A DNA stretch of 64,000 nt from Alphaproteobacteria bacterium. Its GTDB lineage: Bacteria; Pseudomonadota; Alphaproteobacteria; Rs-D84. The DNA is taken from positions 29,438 to 93,437 of the forward strand of contig JAGCVZ010000010.1 in assembly GCA_017962125.1 (NCBI GenBank). The letters run 5' to 3'. The notes under the pieces are model-generated. The model made no database searches. It had not been told where the DNA came from and saw only the letters and a program-made list of their open reading frames with translations. The translations under genes and the position numbers were made by a program. Shown piece after piece: positions 8,525-17,949 of the stretch (the stretch's first letter is position 1; each line of letters starts with the position of its first letter).

Positions 8525-10618
8525 ATGACAAAAAAGAAAAAATTTTTTGTATTTGCGCGCGCAATTTTTTTGTTCTTTGCGGTTATGTTTGTTGCGATAG
8601 TTATCGCATTATCTAAAATGGATATGAATGTTTTACGTAAAAATTTACTTGGCGTGTTGCGGTCATCAACAGGTTTGCAGATTGAAATTCTTGGCGATGT
8701 TTCGTGGAAACTTTCATTACGTCCACGTGTTACTATGCGTCAAGTTACTGTACCAAATATCGAAGGTGCAAAACATAAAAATTTGTTAGAGGCGGAAACA
8801 ATAGAGGTTAGTTTAGATTTAATTTCGCTGTTTTCAAATCGCCCAACTATTCAGCGTGTAAAGGTAAATGATATAAAAGTATACATAGATAAAGACAAAA
8901 AAGGCAATTTGATTTTGCCAGGGGCGGGCGATGATGATAAAAAGTCTGATGCACCAGAAGAATCCGATGTATACACAGAAGACGAGATTTCGGATTATCC
9001 ATTTGTTGACCCAGGACTTGGGGGGGTGAATGTTGATAATATGGTCATAAATATCGATAATGAAAAATATAAAGTTCCAGGTATAAATGTGCGGTATATC
9101 GCCAGAAATGATTTGCGTGAGTATCGTGGTTGGATAAAATTAAATGATTCTGATTTGATACCGTTCATAGTTTCTTTGGATAAATATAATTTTGAACGCA
9201 AGGTTTACCCAGTAAAATTTGCGTTTTCATCTGATGGTGATGCGCTGATTGCAAATGTTGCTTTGGAAGCAAAAAGCAAAATGCCGATAGATTTTATCGT
9301 TAAAGGTGATATACCTGATATTCGTCCGATTGGAAATTTGTTGAATATCAAATTTCCTAAAATGCCTGAAATGCAGGTGGATATATCTGGGAAAATAGAT
9401 GATAAAAAATTCACATTGCATCAATCATCTATGATTGTCCGTGGTAACGAAATAGATTTGTCGGGCTTTGTTGATTGGGGTAAGAAAAAGACGAATATAA
9501 ATTTGAATTTGTCATCAAAAAAGATAAATCTCAAAGAATTATTTCCTGAACTTTATGGTGGAAATCCACCAGTAAATCGTGAGTTAAATGTGTTCCATGA
9601 TATGCCTCTTTTTGGTAAGTACATGTATGATAATCATTTGTCTGTAAATGTTGATTTAGGAAAGTTTGTTGTTTATCGCAATTTGTCGCTTGATAATTTC
9701 AAGGTAAAATTTAATGCGCACGATGGCAAGGTGCACGTTGATGCAAATACAAAATTTGCAGCAGGAAAAGTAAAAGCAGCAATCGATGGAAATGTAGAGC
9801 CAGACGGACATTTGTATCTGCAAATGGGCGGGATAGGGAAAAGTATTACTGTTGGTCAAATACTGCGACAGATAAATATAAATAATTTCATATCTGATTT
9901 GCCACTTGATTTTGAAATGTATGTTCGGGCTGATGGTTTTGATATGTCAGACATAATGAAAACGATAACAGGGCCTGTTCGCGTTTATTCTACCGCCAAG
10001 GGGTATGCGCATTCTGATTTGGTTGCTTATATGTATGGGACGGATTTTCTTACTTCTTTGCGGCACAGTATTCAAGATATGTTTACTTCGGACAAAAAAT
10101 ATAATCAAATGACAATAAATGGTGCTGTGGCGAATCTGATGTTGCGTAATGGTGTGGCAGAAATAAAAAATGGTGTTGCTATTGAGACAAATGCGATAAA
10201 TATCCGGCTCGGAGGTGAATTGAATTTGGGCGAAGAAACATTGAATTTATCTTTGACAACTGTGCCAGTGCGCGGAATAAAATTGTCTATCACAGGCAGT
10301 ATCGTTAATACGATAACTATATCGGGAAATTTAGCGGAACCGGATATTCAAATAAGTGGTGCCGCGGTTGCAGGCAAGGCGATTTCTGCAACTGGGATTG
10401 GGTTGTTGCTTGCGCCTCTTACAGGTGGTTTAGGGCTTGTTGCTGGTGCGGGCGTTGGATTGCTTGCGGGTGATTTATTAGAAAATTGGTTGGCAGATGA
10501 CCATCCTTGTGAGACCGCATTAGAAAAGGGGGCCGCCCCGCGTCGGCACGATCCGGAATGGATGCACGAATCCGCGGAAAATTTGGCGAATAGTGTGTTA
10601 AATAGCGGTGTCAAATAA
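8525..10618 (+). CDS. AsmA family protein
   Basis: 697 residues. Lysine-rich N-terminus and one membrane helix (about 9-30, FFVFARAIFLFFAVMFVAIVI), then a long periplasmic region of repeating beta strands. The N-terminal 'STGLQIEILGDVSWKLSLRP' and 'RVTMRQVTVPNIEG' match the AsmA N-terminal domain; the C-terminal 'NIRLGGELNLGEETLNLSL' is the AsmA C-terminal signature, and a Gly/Ala-rich segment follows. AsmA-like proteins are inner-membrane-anchored bridges linked to lipid transfer and outer-membrane homeostasis. An AAGGTG ribosome site precedes the ATG, 15 bases after rluC. Which AsmA subfamily it belongs to is not resolved. Confidence 0.88.
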   Translation: MTKKKKFFVFARAIFLFFAVMFVAIVIALSKMDMNVLRKNLLGVLRSSTGLQIEILGDVSWKLSLRPRVTMRQVTVPNIEGAKHKNLLEAETIEVSLDLISLFSNRPTIQRVKVNDIKVYIDKDKKGNLILPGAGDDDKKSDAPEESDVYTEDEISDYPFVDPGLGGVNVDNMVINIDNEKYKVPGINVRYIARNDLREYRGWIKLNDSDLIPFIVSLDKYNFERKVYPVKFAFSSDGDALIANVALEAKSKMPIDFIVKGDIPDIRPIGNLLNIKFPKMPEMQVDISGKIDDKKFTLHQSSMIVRGNEIDLSGFVDWGKKKTNINLNLSSKKINLKELFPELYGGNPPVNRELNVFHDMPLFGKYMYDNHLSVNVDLGKFVVYRNLSLDNFKVKFNAHDGKVHVDANTKFAAGKVKAAIDGNVEPDGHLYLQMGGIGKSITVGQILRQININNFISDLPLDFEMYVRADGFDMSDIMKTITGPVRVYSTAKGYAHSDLVAYMYGTDFLTSLRHSIQDMFTSDKKYNQMTINGAVANLMLRNGVAEIKNGVAIETNAINIRLGGELNLGEETLNLSLTTVPVRGIKLSITGSIVNTITISGNLAEPDIQISGAAVAGKAISATGIGLLLAPLTGGLGLVAGAGVGLLAGDLLENWLADDHPCETALEKGAAPRRHDPEWMHESAENLANSVLNSGVK

Positions 10619-10654
10619 ATTGTTTTGTCAAAGCGTGTGTTGTATCTTTTGCCC

Positions 10655-10684
10655 TTGCACCGAATCGGCATTTTTTGATAAAAT
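10655..10684 (+). promoter_or_regulatory. Promoter of dnaN
   Basis: TTGCAC (10655-10660) and TAAAAT (10679-10684) with an 18-base spacer; TGA before the -10 gives the recurring TGATAAAAT motif. The dnaN ATG lies 45 bases downstream. Confidence 0.6.
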
Positions 10685-10729
10685 ACCGTCTGAGAATGTA
10701 GAAACAGGAATAACAAACAGGAGTGTGAA

Positions 10730-11848
10730 ATGGAATTTTCTGTGTTTCGTCAGGTTTTGATTCGTGCACTGGGGCACATGCAATCTATTGTGGAAAAGCG
10801 TGCGACTTTGCCGATTTTGATGAATGTAAAGTTGGATGTTTCGGACGATTTGGTGTTGTCTGCGACAAATGTGGATTTAGAGTTGATAGAGCATGTTGTT
10901 GCTGATGTTACATTGGGCGGAAAAATCACAGTGCCTGTTCAGATGTTGTATGATATTGTGCGTAAATTGCCGGATGATGCCGAAATCTCGTTCAAGCAAT
11001 CTGGGGATTCATTGATTGTGTCCAGTGGTCGTGCTGTGTTTCATTTGCCTACTTTGCCCGCGGAAAATTTCCCGGCCATGGCGGGCAGTAATCTCACAAC
11101 TAAATTTCAGATGACAACAGGTGATTTGGCACACCTTATCAATCAAACAAAATTTGCTATCCCGACGGACGATGTGCGTTATCACCTGGGTGGAATTTAT
11201 TTTCATATTGCAAATGATGATGGTTCAAATAAATTGACTGCGGTTGCTACGGATGCTCAGCGTATGGCGTTGTGCGCGATGCCGGCACCGGCGGGGTCTG
11301 CGGATATGCCTGCGGTGATATTGCCACGACGGGTGATTGGCGAATTGTCAAAGTTGTTGGAAGATGCAACGGTTGATGATGTAAATGTTGAACTTTCTGA
11401 TACCAAGGCGCGTTTTACAATTGGTGCGGCAATTTTGACAAGTAAACTTGTTGATGCGCAATATCCAAACTATCGCGTTGTTATTCCAAAGGGCAACGAT
11501 AAAATCGCAATTATGGATCGTAAGCAATTCCTTAACGCCGTCGATTTGGTTTCGGTGGCCAGTGTCGATAAAACCAAGTCTGTTCAGTTGACTTTTTCAA
11601 TGAATAAATTGGTTGTCAATGCGTCAAGTCCTGATGCCGGTACTGCAACCCAGGAATTGGATGTTGAATATAATGGCGATGCATCGTTTACGGTTACATT
11701 TAATGTAAAGTTCCTAATGGATGTTGCTGGTCAAGTGGAAGGGGATAAATTCCAAATGGAAATGCAAGACCCGCTTTCGCCGACAATTATCAAATCTACG
11801 AACAAGGATACGGATGCTTTGTTCATCCTTATGCCGATGCGGATGTAG
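10730..11848 (+). CDS. dnaN: DNA polymerase III beta sliding clamp
   Basis: The beta clamp, a ring-shaped homodimer that tethers DNA polymerase to the template. 372 residues, the normal length, as three similar domains. Diagnostic stretches: 'ALGHMQSIVEKRATLPILMNV' region near the N-terminus, 'VPVQMLYDIVRKLPD' type sequence (about 70-85), 'HLGGIYFHI' and 'AVATDAQRMAL' in domain 2, and the C-terminal 'LFILMPMRM', the usual clamp ending that forms the partner-binding pocket. AGGAG precedes the ATG. It is not beside dnaA or recF here, so it has its own promoter and terminator. Confidence 0.96.
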   Translation: MEFSVFRQVLIRALGHMQSIVEKRATLPILMNVKLDVSDDLVLSATNVDLELIEHVVADVTLGGKITVPVQMLYDIVRKLPDDAEISFKQSGDSLIVSSGRAVFHLPTLPAENFPAMAGSNLTTKFQMTTGDLAHLINQTKFAIPTDDVRYHLGGIYFHIANDDGSNKLTAVATDAQRMALCAMPAPAGSADMPAVILPRRVIGELSKLLEDATVDDVNVELSDTKARFTIGAAILTSKLVDAQYPNYRVVIPKGNDKIAIMDRKQFLNAVDLVSVASVDKTKSVQLTFSMNKLVVNASSPDAGTATQELDVEYNGDASFTVTFNVKFLMDVAGQVEGDKFQMEMQDPLSPTIIKSTNKDTDALFILMPMRM

Positions 11849-11873
11849 TGAGTGTGAGTATTTAATGTCAGTG

Positions 11874-11900
11874 AAACGGCGCATTGCGCCGTTTTTTGTT
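11874..11900 (+). terminator. Terminator of dnaN
   Basis: AAACGGCGCA-TT-GCGCCGTTTTTTGTT: GC-rich stem plus T run, 25 bases after the stop. Confidence 0.9.
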
Positions 11901-12013
11901 ATACCCAATGATATTACTAATTATGTTATTGAAACTAGTAACTCTGCGGGGTATGCGCATTGTAATAATTTTGTAATTATAAAAATATAAAAAACGCTAG
12001 CCTTTAACGCCGA

Positions 12014-13285
12014 TTAAGGGCACATTGTAATTTGATTTAAAACATTGTGAACATCGTTGTTTATAGAAACTGTTACTTCGCGTTGCAGACCGTCAATGTA
12101 TGTCCAATAAAACGGTGATTGTTCAAATTCTGGACTTGCATTCCACAAATCCACAAACGGTGCAAGCATAGCAGTAAACCATTGGCGACCGCGACACAGG
12201 CAACCATTGCGCACATCTGCAATCACAGATGCCGTTGCTGTTTCTGGATAATTTTCATCTATTTCTGCATCTGACATCATTAGGCAACGCCCACCGATGT
12301 TATAGAAATTTGCATCGTCCGCAAGGAATTTATAAACCAGCCCATCAGATGCGCCTGCCTGTTTTAATGAGTATTTCATCCCTTCGGTGCAACATGCCGC
12401 TGCCGAACGCATTAACATTTTATATCTGTTTAATAACGGGGCCGCGGTTGTAGAGCTTGCATCCAAGTTCCCAGTTTGATTAAACATGAATAAAATTTCT
12501 GCCATGTTTATATCGCGAATTTTTGGGCTGCGCGGGGAAACGGTTTCGCGGATAATAGGCTTGCGCCGCCAAATATTGCATTCCGTTTCTGTTTCAAACG
12601 GGCAACCATCATCGGCATTAAAATTACCAACGCCAAAAGCAGTCTGAACCGGTATCGTTAAATCTTGAGCCGTATAGCGTGCATTGCAAGGTGTGGGAAA
12701 TGTCGTGGTCATTGAAATATCCGGTTCTTGACCACATTTGTTACATGTATTACAGTTTTGTGTACCCAGCAATTCTTCGATTCTTGCGCGTGTGGCATTT
12801 GCATCGCACATTGTGTCATTGTACAAATTTACTAATTCTGTATCATTTGAGTCGCGAAAATAAACCTCTGGTAATGGTTTTAACATCCAATCACTAAAAT
12901 CTTTTTTGCGATAGTCAGAAATTGAATCATCCCAGATTGGGACACCGCTGCGCCAATCCACAGTTTTTACATGTGCCGTAGATTTATAATTTCCGTTTGT
13001 TCCGTCCCAAACCGGTGCACGATTGTCAATTGGTGCCGGCTTTATCGATAGCAATTTAACATTGCGCATAGGTGTTAGACTTGATGACGGGTAATCAGAT
13101 TCAACATATTCGTAAGTTGTGATTGGTTGTCCCGGTACGTTGATATAATCCGCATCAGTATATTCAGCATTCGTTGTTGGTTCGTCCACCATTATGGAAT
13201 CGTCCCATTCGTATTCAGAAGCAACCGCACCGCCCGCCACAGTAGCGCACAACAATAATGGTAAAATAAAAACTCTTTTTCTCAT
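12014..13285 (-). CDS. Secreted Cys-rich protein of unknown function
   Basis: 423 residues. Signal peptide MRKRVFILPLLLCATVAGGA (cleavage near residue 22). The mature part is acidic and tyrosine-rich near its start, then has many cysteines: a 'CNTCNKCG' cluster near residue 180, a 'CPFETETEC' pair, 'AACCTEG', 'GRCLMM' and 'GCLCRG'. That pattern suggests a disulfide-bonded periplasmic or surface protein. I do not recognise the family. Its promoter TATAAT ends 7 bases before the ATG, with no ribosome-binding site, so the mRNA is probably leaderless. It is followed on the same strand (upstream in transcription) by two other large secreted proteins with a similar promoter, possibly a functional group. 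Confidence 0.8.
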   Translation of the reverse strand: MRKRVFILPLLLCATVAGGAVASEYEWDDSIMVDEPTTNAEYTDADYINVPGQPITTYEYVESDYPSSSLTPMRNVKLLSIKPAPIDNRAPVWDGTNGNYKSTAHVKTVDWRSGVPIWDDSISDYRKKDFSDWMLKPLPEVYFRDSNDTELVNLYNDTMCDANATRARIEELLGTQNCNTCNKCGQEPDISMTTTFPTPCNARYTAQDLTIPVQTAFGVGNFNADDGCPFETETECNIWRRKPIIRETVSPRSPKIRDINMAEILFMFNQTGNLDASSTTAAPLLNRYKMLMRSAAACCTEGMKYSLKQAGASDGLVYKFLADDANFYNIGGRCLMMSDAEIDENYPETATASVIADVRNGCLCRGRQWFTAMLAPFVDLWNASPEFEQSPFYWTYIDGLQREVTVSINNDVHNVLNQITMCP

Positions 13286-13292
13286 GTTTTGA

Positions 13293-13301
13293 ATTATATC
13301 A
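13293..13301 (-). promoter_or_regulatory. Extended -10 promoter, leaderless arrangement
   Basis: On the minus strand TGATATAAT, then 7 bases, then the ATG at 13285. There is no -35 box, and the expected start of transcription falls at or one base before the start codon. Confidence 0.65.
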
Positions 13302-13341
13302 TAAATTAATCAAGAAAAAAAGATGAAATTATTGTTATTTT

Positions 13342-16032
13342 TTATAGCCCTAGTGCTTCTGCTACAATTGATGCAACAGTCTTTCCAACATCGCGAGCCT
13401 CTTGTTCAATGATTTGTTTTTTATAGTACTCATAATTAATTTTAGGGTCTACGTAGTTTACGTTTGACCAACTGATAAAAGGTTGTGGAATTGTCGTGCG
13501 CCCTAAACCTTGATATAAGTGTGTATTTTCGTGAAATATTGTACGAAGTACCTCAATGACATCATTTCTATCGATATTGTACTCAAATATGTTTTTACCA
13601 TCTTCAAGTTGATATGATCCATGCTTGTGTTCTGGTAAAACTTTACAGTTTACGATTGTTTTATAAGTACGCTGTCTACGTAATGAGGTAAAAATGTTAT
13701 GGACAAATTCTATAAGGCATATGCGACTTTCTAAACTTTGTTTCTTCCAATGTTGTAATCCTTCCATAAGAACCTTTTTCGCCTCTGGCATAGTACTCAG
13801 CTCTTGCAAAAAAGCTCGTGCAAGATCAACACCCATTTCTTTCGCAACATCTGGGTCATATATTCCAGTTTTTATTAGTGCATCTATAGCATCATATTTT
13901 GTTGCACTGTTTTTAGCCACGTAATTAAATTTTTCAATTATTACTTCATTGGGCATATTATCATAAACTTTTGCAAAAACATCTGATCTGTCTATTGTTT
14001 TGGTAAATACTTTCCAATGAATATTGTTGTTATCAACATAATTTTTTAGTTTTACACCATAAGGGCTCAGGTAGCCATTTAACTTGTCCCATTCTTCAAA
14101 ACTTAACCTGTCAGGATCAAGCATTTTCCTCTTTCCTTGTGTAATAAGGTCGTTCATGTACGTTCCAAATCGCGAACTGGCTTTTAGTTGTAATTGTGTA
14201 AATTCTGCAAGCATTCGTTTTGATTTTGAAAACCATGTTTCTGGTTTAAATATTAAAAGCATTCCAAATAATGAGAAACTCGCAAAATTTCGTATTTTTT
14301 TATCGATAGAAATTTTTGACTTATCAACATACGCGATTGATTTATCACCAACAACACTAACGATTTGTTCAATTTTATAGAACAGTTGTTCCTGAACATC
14401 TGGGGCAAGATCCTTCATTTCACTGGTCATCAAAGCTGAGTATTGATACAGAACATTTCCCATACACCATTTTTTTATGTCGCTAATTGGATCATCACCG
14501 ATGATATCCCCTTTGGCAATTTGTTCGCATTCATCTGTGGCGGCGATAAATTCTTTGAAATCTTTGTATGGGATTCTGTCTTGCCATATTTGAATATCTT
14601 CAAAAGCTAGGTCGGTTCCAATTGATATAATCACAGGCCATGTTGCTGTCCCTTCAGTAACTAAGGTAAGGACAACACCAGCGACGATTTCTTTAATTAA
14701 TTTTTCTGTGTATTCAGCAACAGCGGCACTCAGAACACAACCCCCTTTTTCGGATAGATATTTTGTGCCTTTTTCGCCACGTGCGACCAAGCGGTTTCCT
14801 AATGTTTCGCATTCTTGTTCTTTTAAACCACGACAATTTTTTTGATCAACTTTGCCACCCAATTGAACACAAGCCATTTTCGATAATCCGCTTTCCCTGG
14901 AACGTTCGTTGCTTTCTGATAAATCTGCAAAAACAAAATCTATGGGTTTGCCGTTGACATAGCAGGTTTGGATCTCTTTGGGATTAAGACCGTGAATTAT
15001 ATTTGTTGAGTCGGCGCAATAAAAACCTCGTTCATCAAACGGTATTTTTTGTTTTTGCAATTGTTGCCGAACATAGTTTTTTATTTGTTTATCGGTTTCT
15101 TCGCCTGCAACGTATTGAACATCTTTGAATACGGTGTTGTCAATACCATATGCTGTACGAAGGTCTGATGTCTCTGAGATTATTTGCGAAATAACGCAAG
15201 ACGAAAAAGAACTGGATGGATTAGCATCATTTCTTACACTGCCAATTTCAGATTTATATGAAAATCGGCTTAATGATTTGTTAATGTTTGTGCAGATTTG
15301 TTTATCCTTAGTTAAACATGATGATGGCCATGAATAACTTGGGTTTACAATGGTGCCCGGATTAACACCGCTTGTACGGTATTCTGTGCTATGTATTTTA
15401 CAAACAGCCGCAAGTAAAGAATCAGATATGTCGGCATCTATTGTTTCATGAATATCATTAAATTTAAATTCGTAAAAATGTTCTTGGTCTAAACTGGTGC
15501 ACCATATTGTATTTGTTTTTTTTGATTTGGCTTTGTTGGATATGCATACGACCTTTTGGTTGTCTTTGATCAATGCATATTCTTGTGCAAGGCCGATCGC
15601 TTCCTTTATCCGAACGTGTGTTCCGCTTATATTAAGCGCAGTTCCAACAATGTTTGAAAAAAAATCTTTGTTTACACAGTGTTCTTTTTTGCGGGATTTA
15701 CCTTTTTCATTGTCACATACATCGTAATAGTATATCATCAGCGCATCGGTGAACTCTTTACAACGTGTTTTATCCATACCGCCTGCGGGGCAAACTTTTT
15801 GTTGCAGATTTTCCAACGTGATTGTTCCGTCATTTTGATTCATGTATTGCTCGTATGCCGCGGTTACTTTGTTTGGGTCATATGGTGCAACAACATATTT
15901 TTTAATGGCATATTCAACAACATCTGGGTGCGCATAAATCGGTGGAATTTGTGGGATAAAACCACCCGCCGGTTCGGCAAAAGTTTTACCGCAAGCAAGT
16001 GTTATAAAGAGTGCGATTAAAATTTTCTTCAT
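13342..16032 (-). CDS. Large secreted protein with C-terminal HExxH metalloprotease-like motif
   Basis: 896 residues from the ATG at 16032, with signal peptide MKKILIALFITLACGKTFA. The middle has cysteine pairs and a hydrophobic stretch (EIVAGVVLTLVTEG, near residue 460) followed by another near 625 (FASFSLFGMLLIF), which could be membrane segments. About 60 residues from the C-terminus stands 'IFHENTHLYQG', an HExxH zinc-binding motif, and about 40 residues later 'IIEQEARDVG', a good candidate for the third zinc ligand. This suggests a zinc metallopeptidase fold, but the rest of the protein is unassigned. The start is fixed by a 4-base ATGA overlap with the upstream gene, which implies translational coupling and shared function. 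Substrate and location beyond secretion are unknown. Confidence 0.8.
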   Translation of the reverse strand: MKKILIALFITLACGKTFAEPAGGFIPQIPPIYAHPDVVEYAIKKYVVAPYDPNKVTAAYEQYMNQNDGTITLENLQQKVCPAGGMDKTRCKEFTDALMIYYYDVCDNEKGKSRKKEHCVNKDFFSNIVGTALNISGTHVRIKEAIGLAQEYALIKDNQKVVCISNKAKSKKTNTIWCTSLDQEHFYEFKFNDIHETIDADISDSLLAAVCKIHSTEYRTSGVNPGTIVNPSYSWPSSCLTKDKQICTNINKSLSRFSYKSEIGSVRNDANPSSSFSSCVISQIISETSDLRTAYGIDNTVFKDVQYVAGEETDKQIKNYVRQQLQKQKIPFDERGFYCADSTNIIHGLNPKEIQTCYVNGKPIDFVFADLSESNERSRESGLSKMACVQLGGKVDQKNCRGLKEQECETLGNRLVARGEKGTKYLSEKGGCVLSAAVAEYTEKLIKEIVAGVVLTLVTEGTATWPVIISIGTDLAFEDIQIWQDRIPYKDFKEFIAATDECEQIAKGDIIGDDPISDIKKWCMGNVLYQYSALMTSEMKDLAPDVQEQLFYKIEQIVSVVGDKSIAYVDKSKISIDKKIRNFASFSLFGMLLIFKPETWFSKSKRMLAEFTQLQLKASSRFGTYMNDLITQGKRKMLDPDRLSFEEWDKLNGYLSPYGVKLKNYVDNNNIHWKVFTKTIDRSDVFAKVYDNMPNEVIIEKFNYVAKNSATKYDAIDALIKTGIYDPDVAKEMGVDLARAFLQELSTMPEAKKVLMEGLQHWKKQSLESRICLIEFVHNIFTSLRRQRTYKTIVNCKVLPEHKHGSYQLEDGKNIFEYNIDRNDVIEVLRTIFHENTHLYQGLGRTTIPQPFISWSNVNYVDPKINYEYYKKQIIEQEARDVGKTVASIVAEALGL

Positions 16033-16985
16033 TTCAACGCCTCCGTACATTTTGCGGCAACATTTGCGACTTTTTTAATTGCGGATATTTGCGTTGCATT
16101 AAATACCGTTGCAACGCCCGATGCCACCGTTGACGCACCCGCCAAAACATTTGATGCGGTGTTAAGGTTTTTCTCTTTATCCGTTCTTGTCCCGCCTTCA
16201 CCTTGGTTACGTACGGAATCACTGTTTGCGATGCCACTGGTTATCGTTCCTGTAAGGCCAGTTGTTGCACCAATCGCACTTGAAATCATTGCACTCTTTG
16301 CACGGGTATTTATCTTTGATGTATCAACGGTTTCAAAACCTTCACATGCCGAAATAATTGCATTAGCTTCACCAACATCCACGCCATCAATCCTTGCACG
16401 ACCACGGGCACGACGAAGTTCACTAATTGCGGTTTTGCAATTATCAATTTGATTTTGTAAATCACCATCGGTTGTATTTTTGCCCGCAATAATTGCCCCG
16501 GCAACATTGGTTACGGTATTACCAGCAAGTAAACCAGTTCGCCAATGCCCCAAACTTTTTGATTGTTTGTCTAATTTTTCAATTTCTGAATCTGTATTTT
16601 TATCGTCGGTGGTTTTGCCCCACAAATTGTCAAATTCGCGCTTTGCCACATCGAGTTCTTCGTTTGATGTCGGGGGCGTTTCATTTTGCATACGGCGTTC
16701 TTCGATTGTACGCAATTTTTCAAGTTTAAGTTTATCGGCCAGTTGGTCTTTCTGTTCTTTTACAATACCAACAATAGTCGCACCTGCGCCAAGTCCAGTT
16801 CCAACACCGGTAATCGCAGTATTGATTCCCGCCATCTTTTTCAAATCGGCAAGTGCTTCATCAATTCCAACACATGCGGAATAAGTTTTTTGCAATGCGG
16901 TAACTAAATCCGCTTCGTCAGCATGCGCGAACGCCGGCGCCATTATCGTTAGTAAAAAAATTCCCCATTTTCGTGACATTCTCAT
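16029..16985 (-). CDS. Secreted Ala/Gly-rich protein, coupled to the downstream HExxH protein
   Basis: 318 residues, signal peptide ending 'FAHADEA' (about residue 22). The mature protein alternates helical, charged segments (a coiled-coil-like stretch 'KEQKDQLADKLKLEKLRTI', about 76-94) with several small-residue-rich hydrophobic segments ('GVGTGLGAGATIVGIV', 'AGNTVTNVAGAIIAG', 'SAIGATTGLTGTITSG', 'ASNVLAGASTVASGVA') that could insert in or associate with membrane. Five cysteines are spread along it. No family recognised. Its stop overlaps the start of the HExxH gene (ATGA), so the two are made together and may form a complex. The promoter is TATAAT-7 bases-ATG, predicting a leaderless message; an internal ATG two codons later is the alternative start. 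Confidence 0.78.
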   Translation of the reverse strand: MRMSRKWGIFLLTIMAPAFAHADEADLVTALQKTYSACVGIDEALADLKKMAGINTAITGVGTGLGAGATIVGIVKEQKDQLADKLKLEKLRTIEERRMQNETPPTSNEELDVAKREFDNLWGKTTDDKNTDSEIEKLDKQSKSLGHWRTGLLAGNTVTNVAGAIIAGKNTTDGDLQNQIDNCKTAISELRRARGRARIDGVDVGEANAIISACEGFETVDTSKINTRAKSAMISSAIGATTGLTGTITSGIANSDSVRNQGEGGTRTDKEKNLNTASNVLAGASTVASGVATVFNATQISAIKKVANVAAKCTEALK

Positions 16986-16992
16986 GCGTGAA

Positions 16993-17001
16993 ATTATATC
17001 A
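16993..17001 (-). promoter_or_regulatory. Extended -10 promoter, leaderless arrangement
   Basis: Minus-strand ATTTATGATATAATT, nearly the same as at 13293-13301, with 7 bases between TATAAT and the ATG at 16985. No ribosome site fits in between. Confidence 0.65.
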
Positions 17002-17088
17002 TAAATTTTAATACATTGGAATATGGTAAATTCTTGGTTGATATTTTTTTACGTTTGTTTTATTTTTCCAAAAGGAGGAATTGTTTCA

Positions 17089-17877
17089 TTGTGTAAATTT
17101 ATAGGAATTTTTTTTGTTTCTTGTTTTGTGCTCTGTGGTGCAAATGCTTATCCAACTGGAAGTCAGTTCGGTGTCGGTTTTTCGGCAACGAGTGGTTTAA
17201 ATGCTTTTATTGGGTATATGAACAAAAACGCAGAATCTTTCTTTGGTCGACGTGTCGGTTATCGTATTGATTTTGCGGGAACCAAGGTTGTGCGTTCTGG
17301 GGTAAATTCGGCTATTAACCATGCAATAGGTGATCGTGATATAGAAATCGGCGATTCTTTAAATGTTAATGGTGCAGAAATAGAAGCGAAACATTTTGGT
17401 GGTGTAATAGATTTATACCCTTTTGGTGATACATGGTTTCTTGGTGGTTGGCGGCTTAGCGGTGGATATTACAGTGGGCAGTTCGATGTTACGGCGCATG
17501 TGGCGGGTGGCGATGGTGATGGCGAATTTGGTTTGGGGCATAATCGATATAAGTATGCTGATGGTGCGTTTCAGGCAATGGCAATCGCTGATTGGAGATA
17601 CAATGGTCCATATGTGGGAACTGGGTTTGATTTAGGATTGTTTGCAGGGTTAAAAATTTATTTTGATGCAGGTGTTGTTTTTACGCGTAAAGTGGCACAG
17701 TTAAGTTTGAATGTGCCGGCGGGCGACCTTTATAAATGGAATGGTGCGGATTGGGCGCTGGTTGACCCTGATGAATTAGAACAAGATAAACAAGATGCAT
17801 TACGTGATGCGCAAAATGAAGCGGATAAGATAAAATTTTTCCCGATTGTAAAGTTGGGGCTAATGTATCGTTTTTAA
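17089..17877 (+). CDS. Outer-membrane beta-barrel protein
   Basis: 262 residues from a TTG codon at 17089. A strong AAAGGAGG (17071-17078) sits 10 bases before this TTG, and starting there gives an ideal signal peptide (MCKFIGIFFVSCFVLCGANA); the in-frame start farther upstream at 17023 would put extra hydrophobic residues in front of the ribosome site. The mature protein is rich in alternating aromatic/glycine strands (for example 'WFLGGWRLSGGYYSGQFDV', 'GPYVGTGFDLGLFAGLKIYF') and ends 'VKLGLMYRF', the terminal aromatic typical of barrel proteins inserted by the BAM complex. A glutamate/aspartate-rich loop (DPDELEQDKQDALRDAQNEA) precedes the last strand. Substrate unknown; efp follows 72 bases later. 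Confidence 0.8.
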   Translation: MCKFIGIFFVSCFVLCGANAYPTGSQFGVGFSATSGLNAFIGYMNKNAESFFGRRVGYRIDFAGTKVVRSGVNSAINHAIGDRDIEIGDSLNVNGAEIEAKHFGGVIDLYPFGDTWFLGGWRLSGGYYSGQFDVTAHVAGGDGDGEFGLGHNRYKYADGAFQAMAIADWRYNGPYVGTGFDLGLFAGLKIYFDAGVVFTRKVAQLSLNVPAGDLYKWNGADWALVDPDELEQDKQDALRDAQNEADKIKFFPIVKLGLMYRF

Positions 17878-17949
17878 TCAAAAAAACTTGCGTTTTAAAT
17901 AGAATTCTTTTAACATTTGTCGCGTTAAATTAAAACAAAAGGAATAAAA

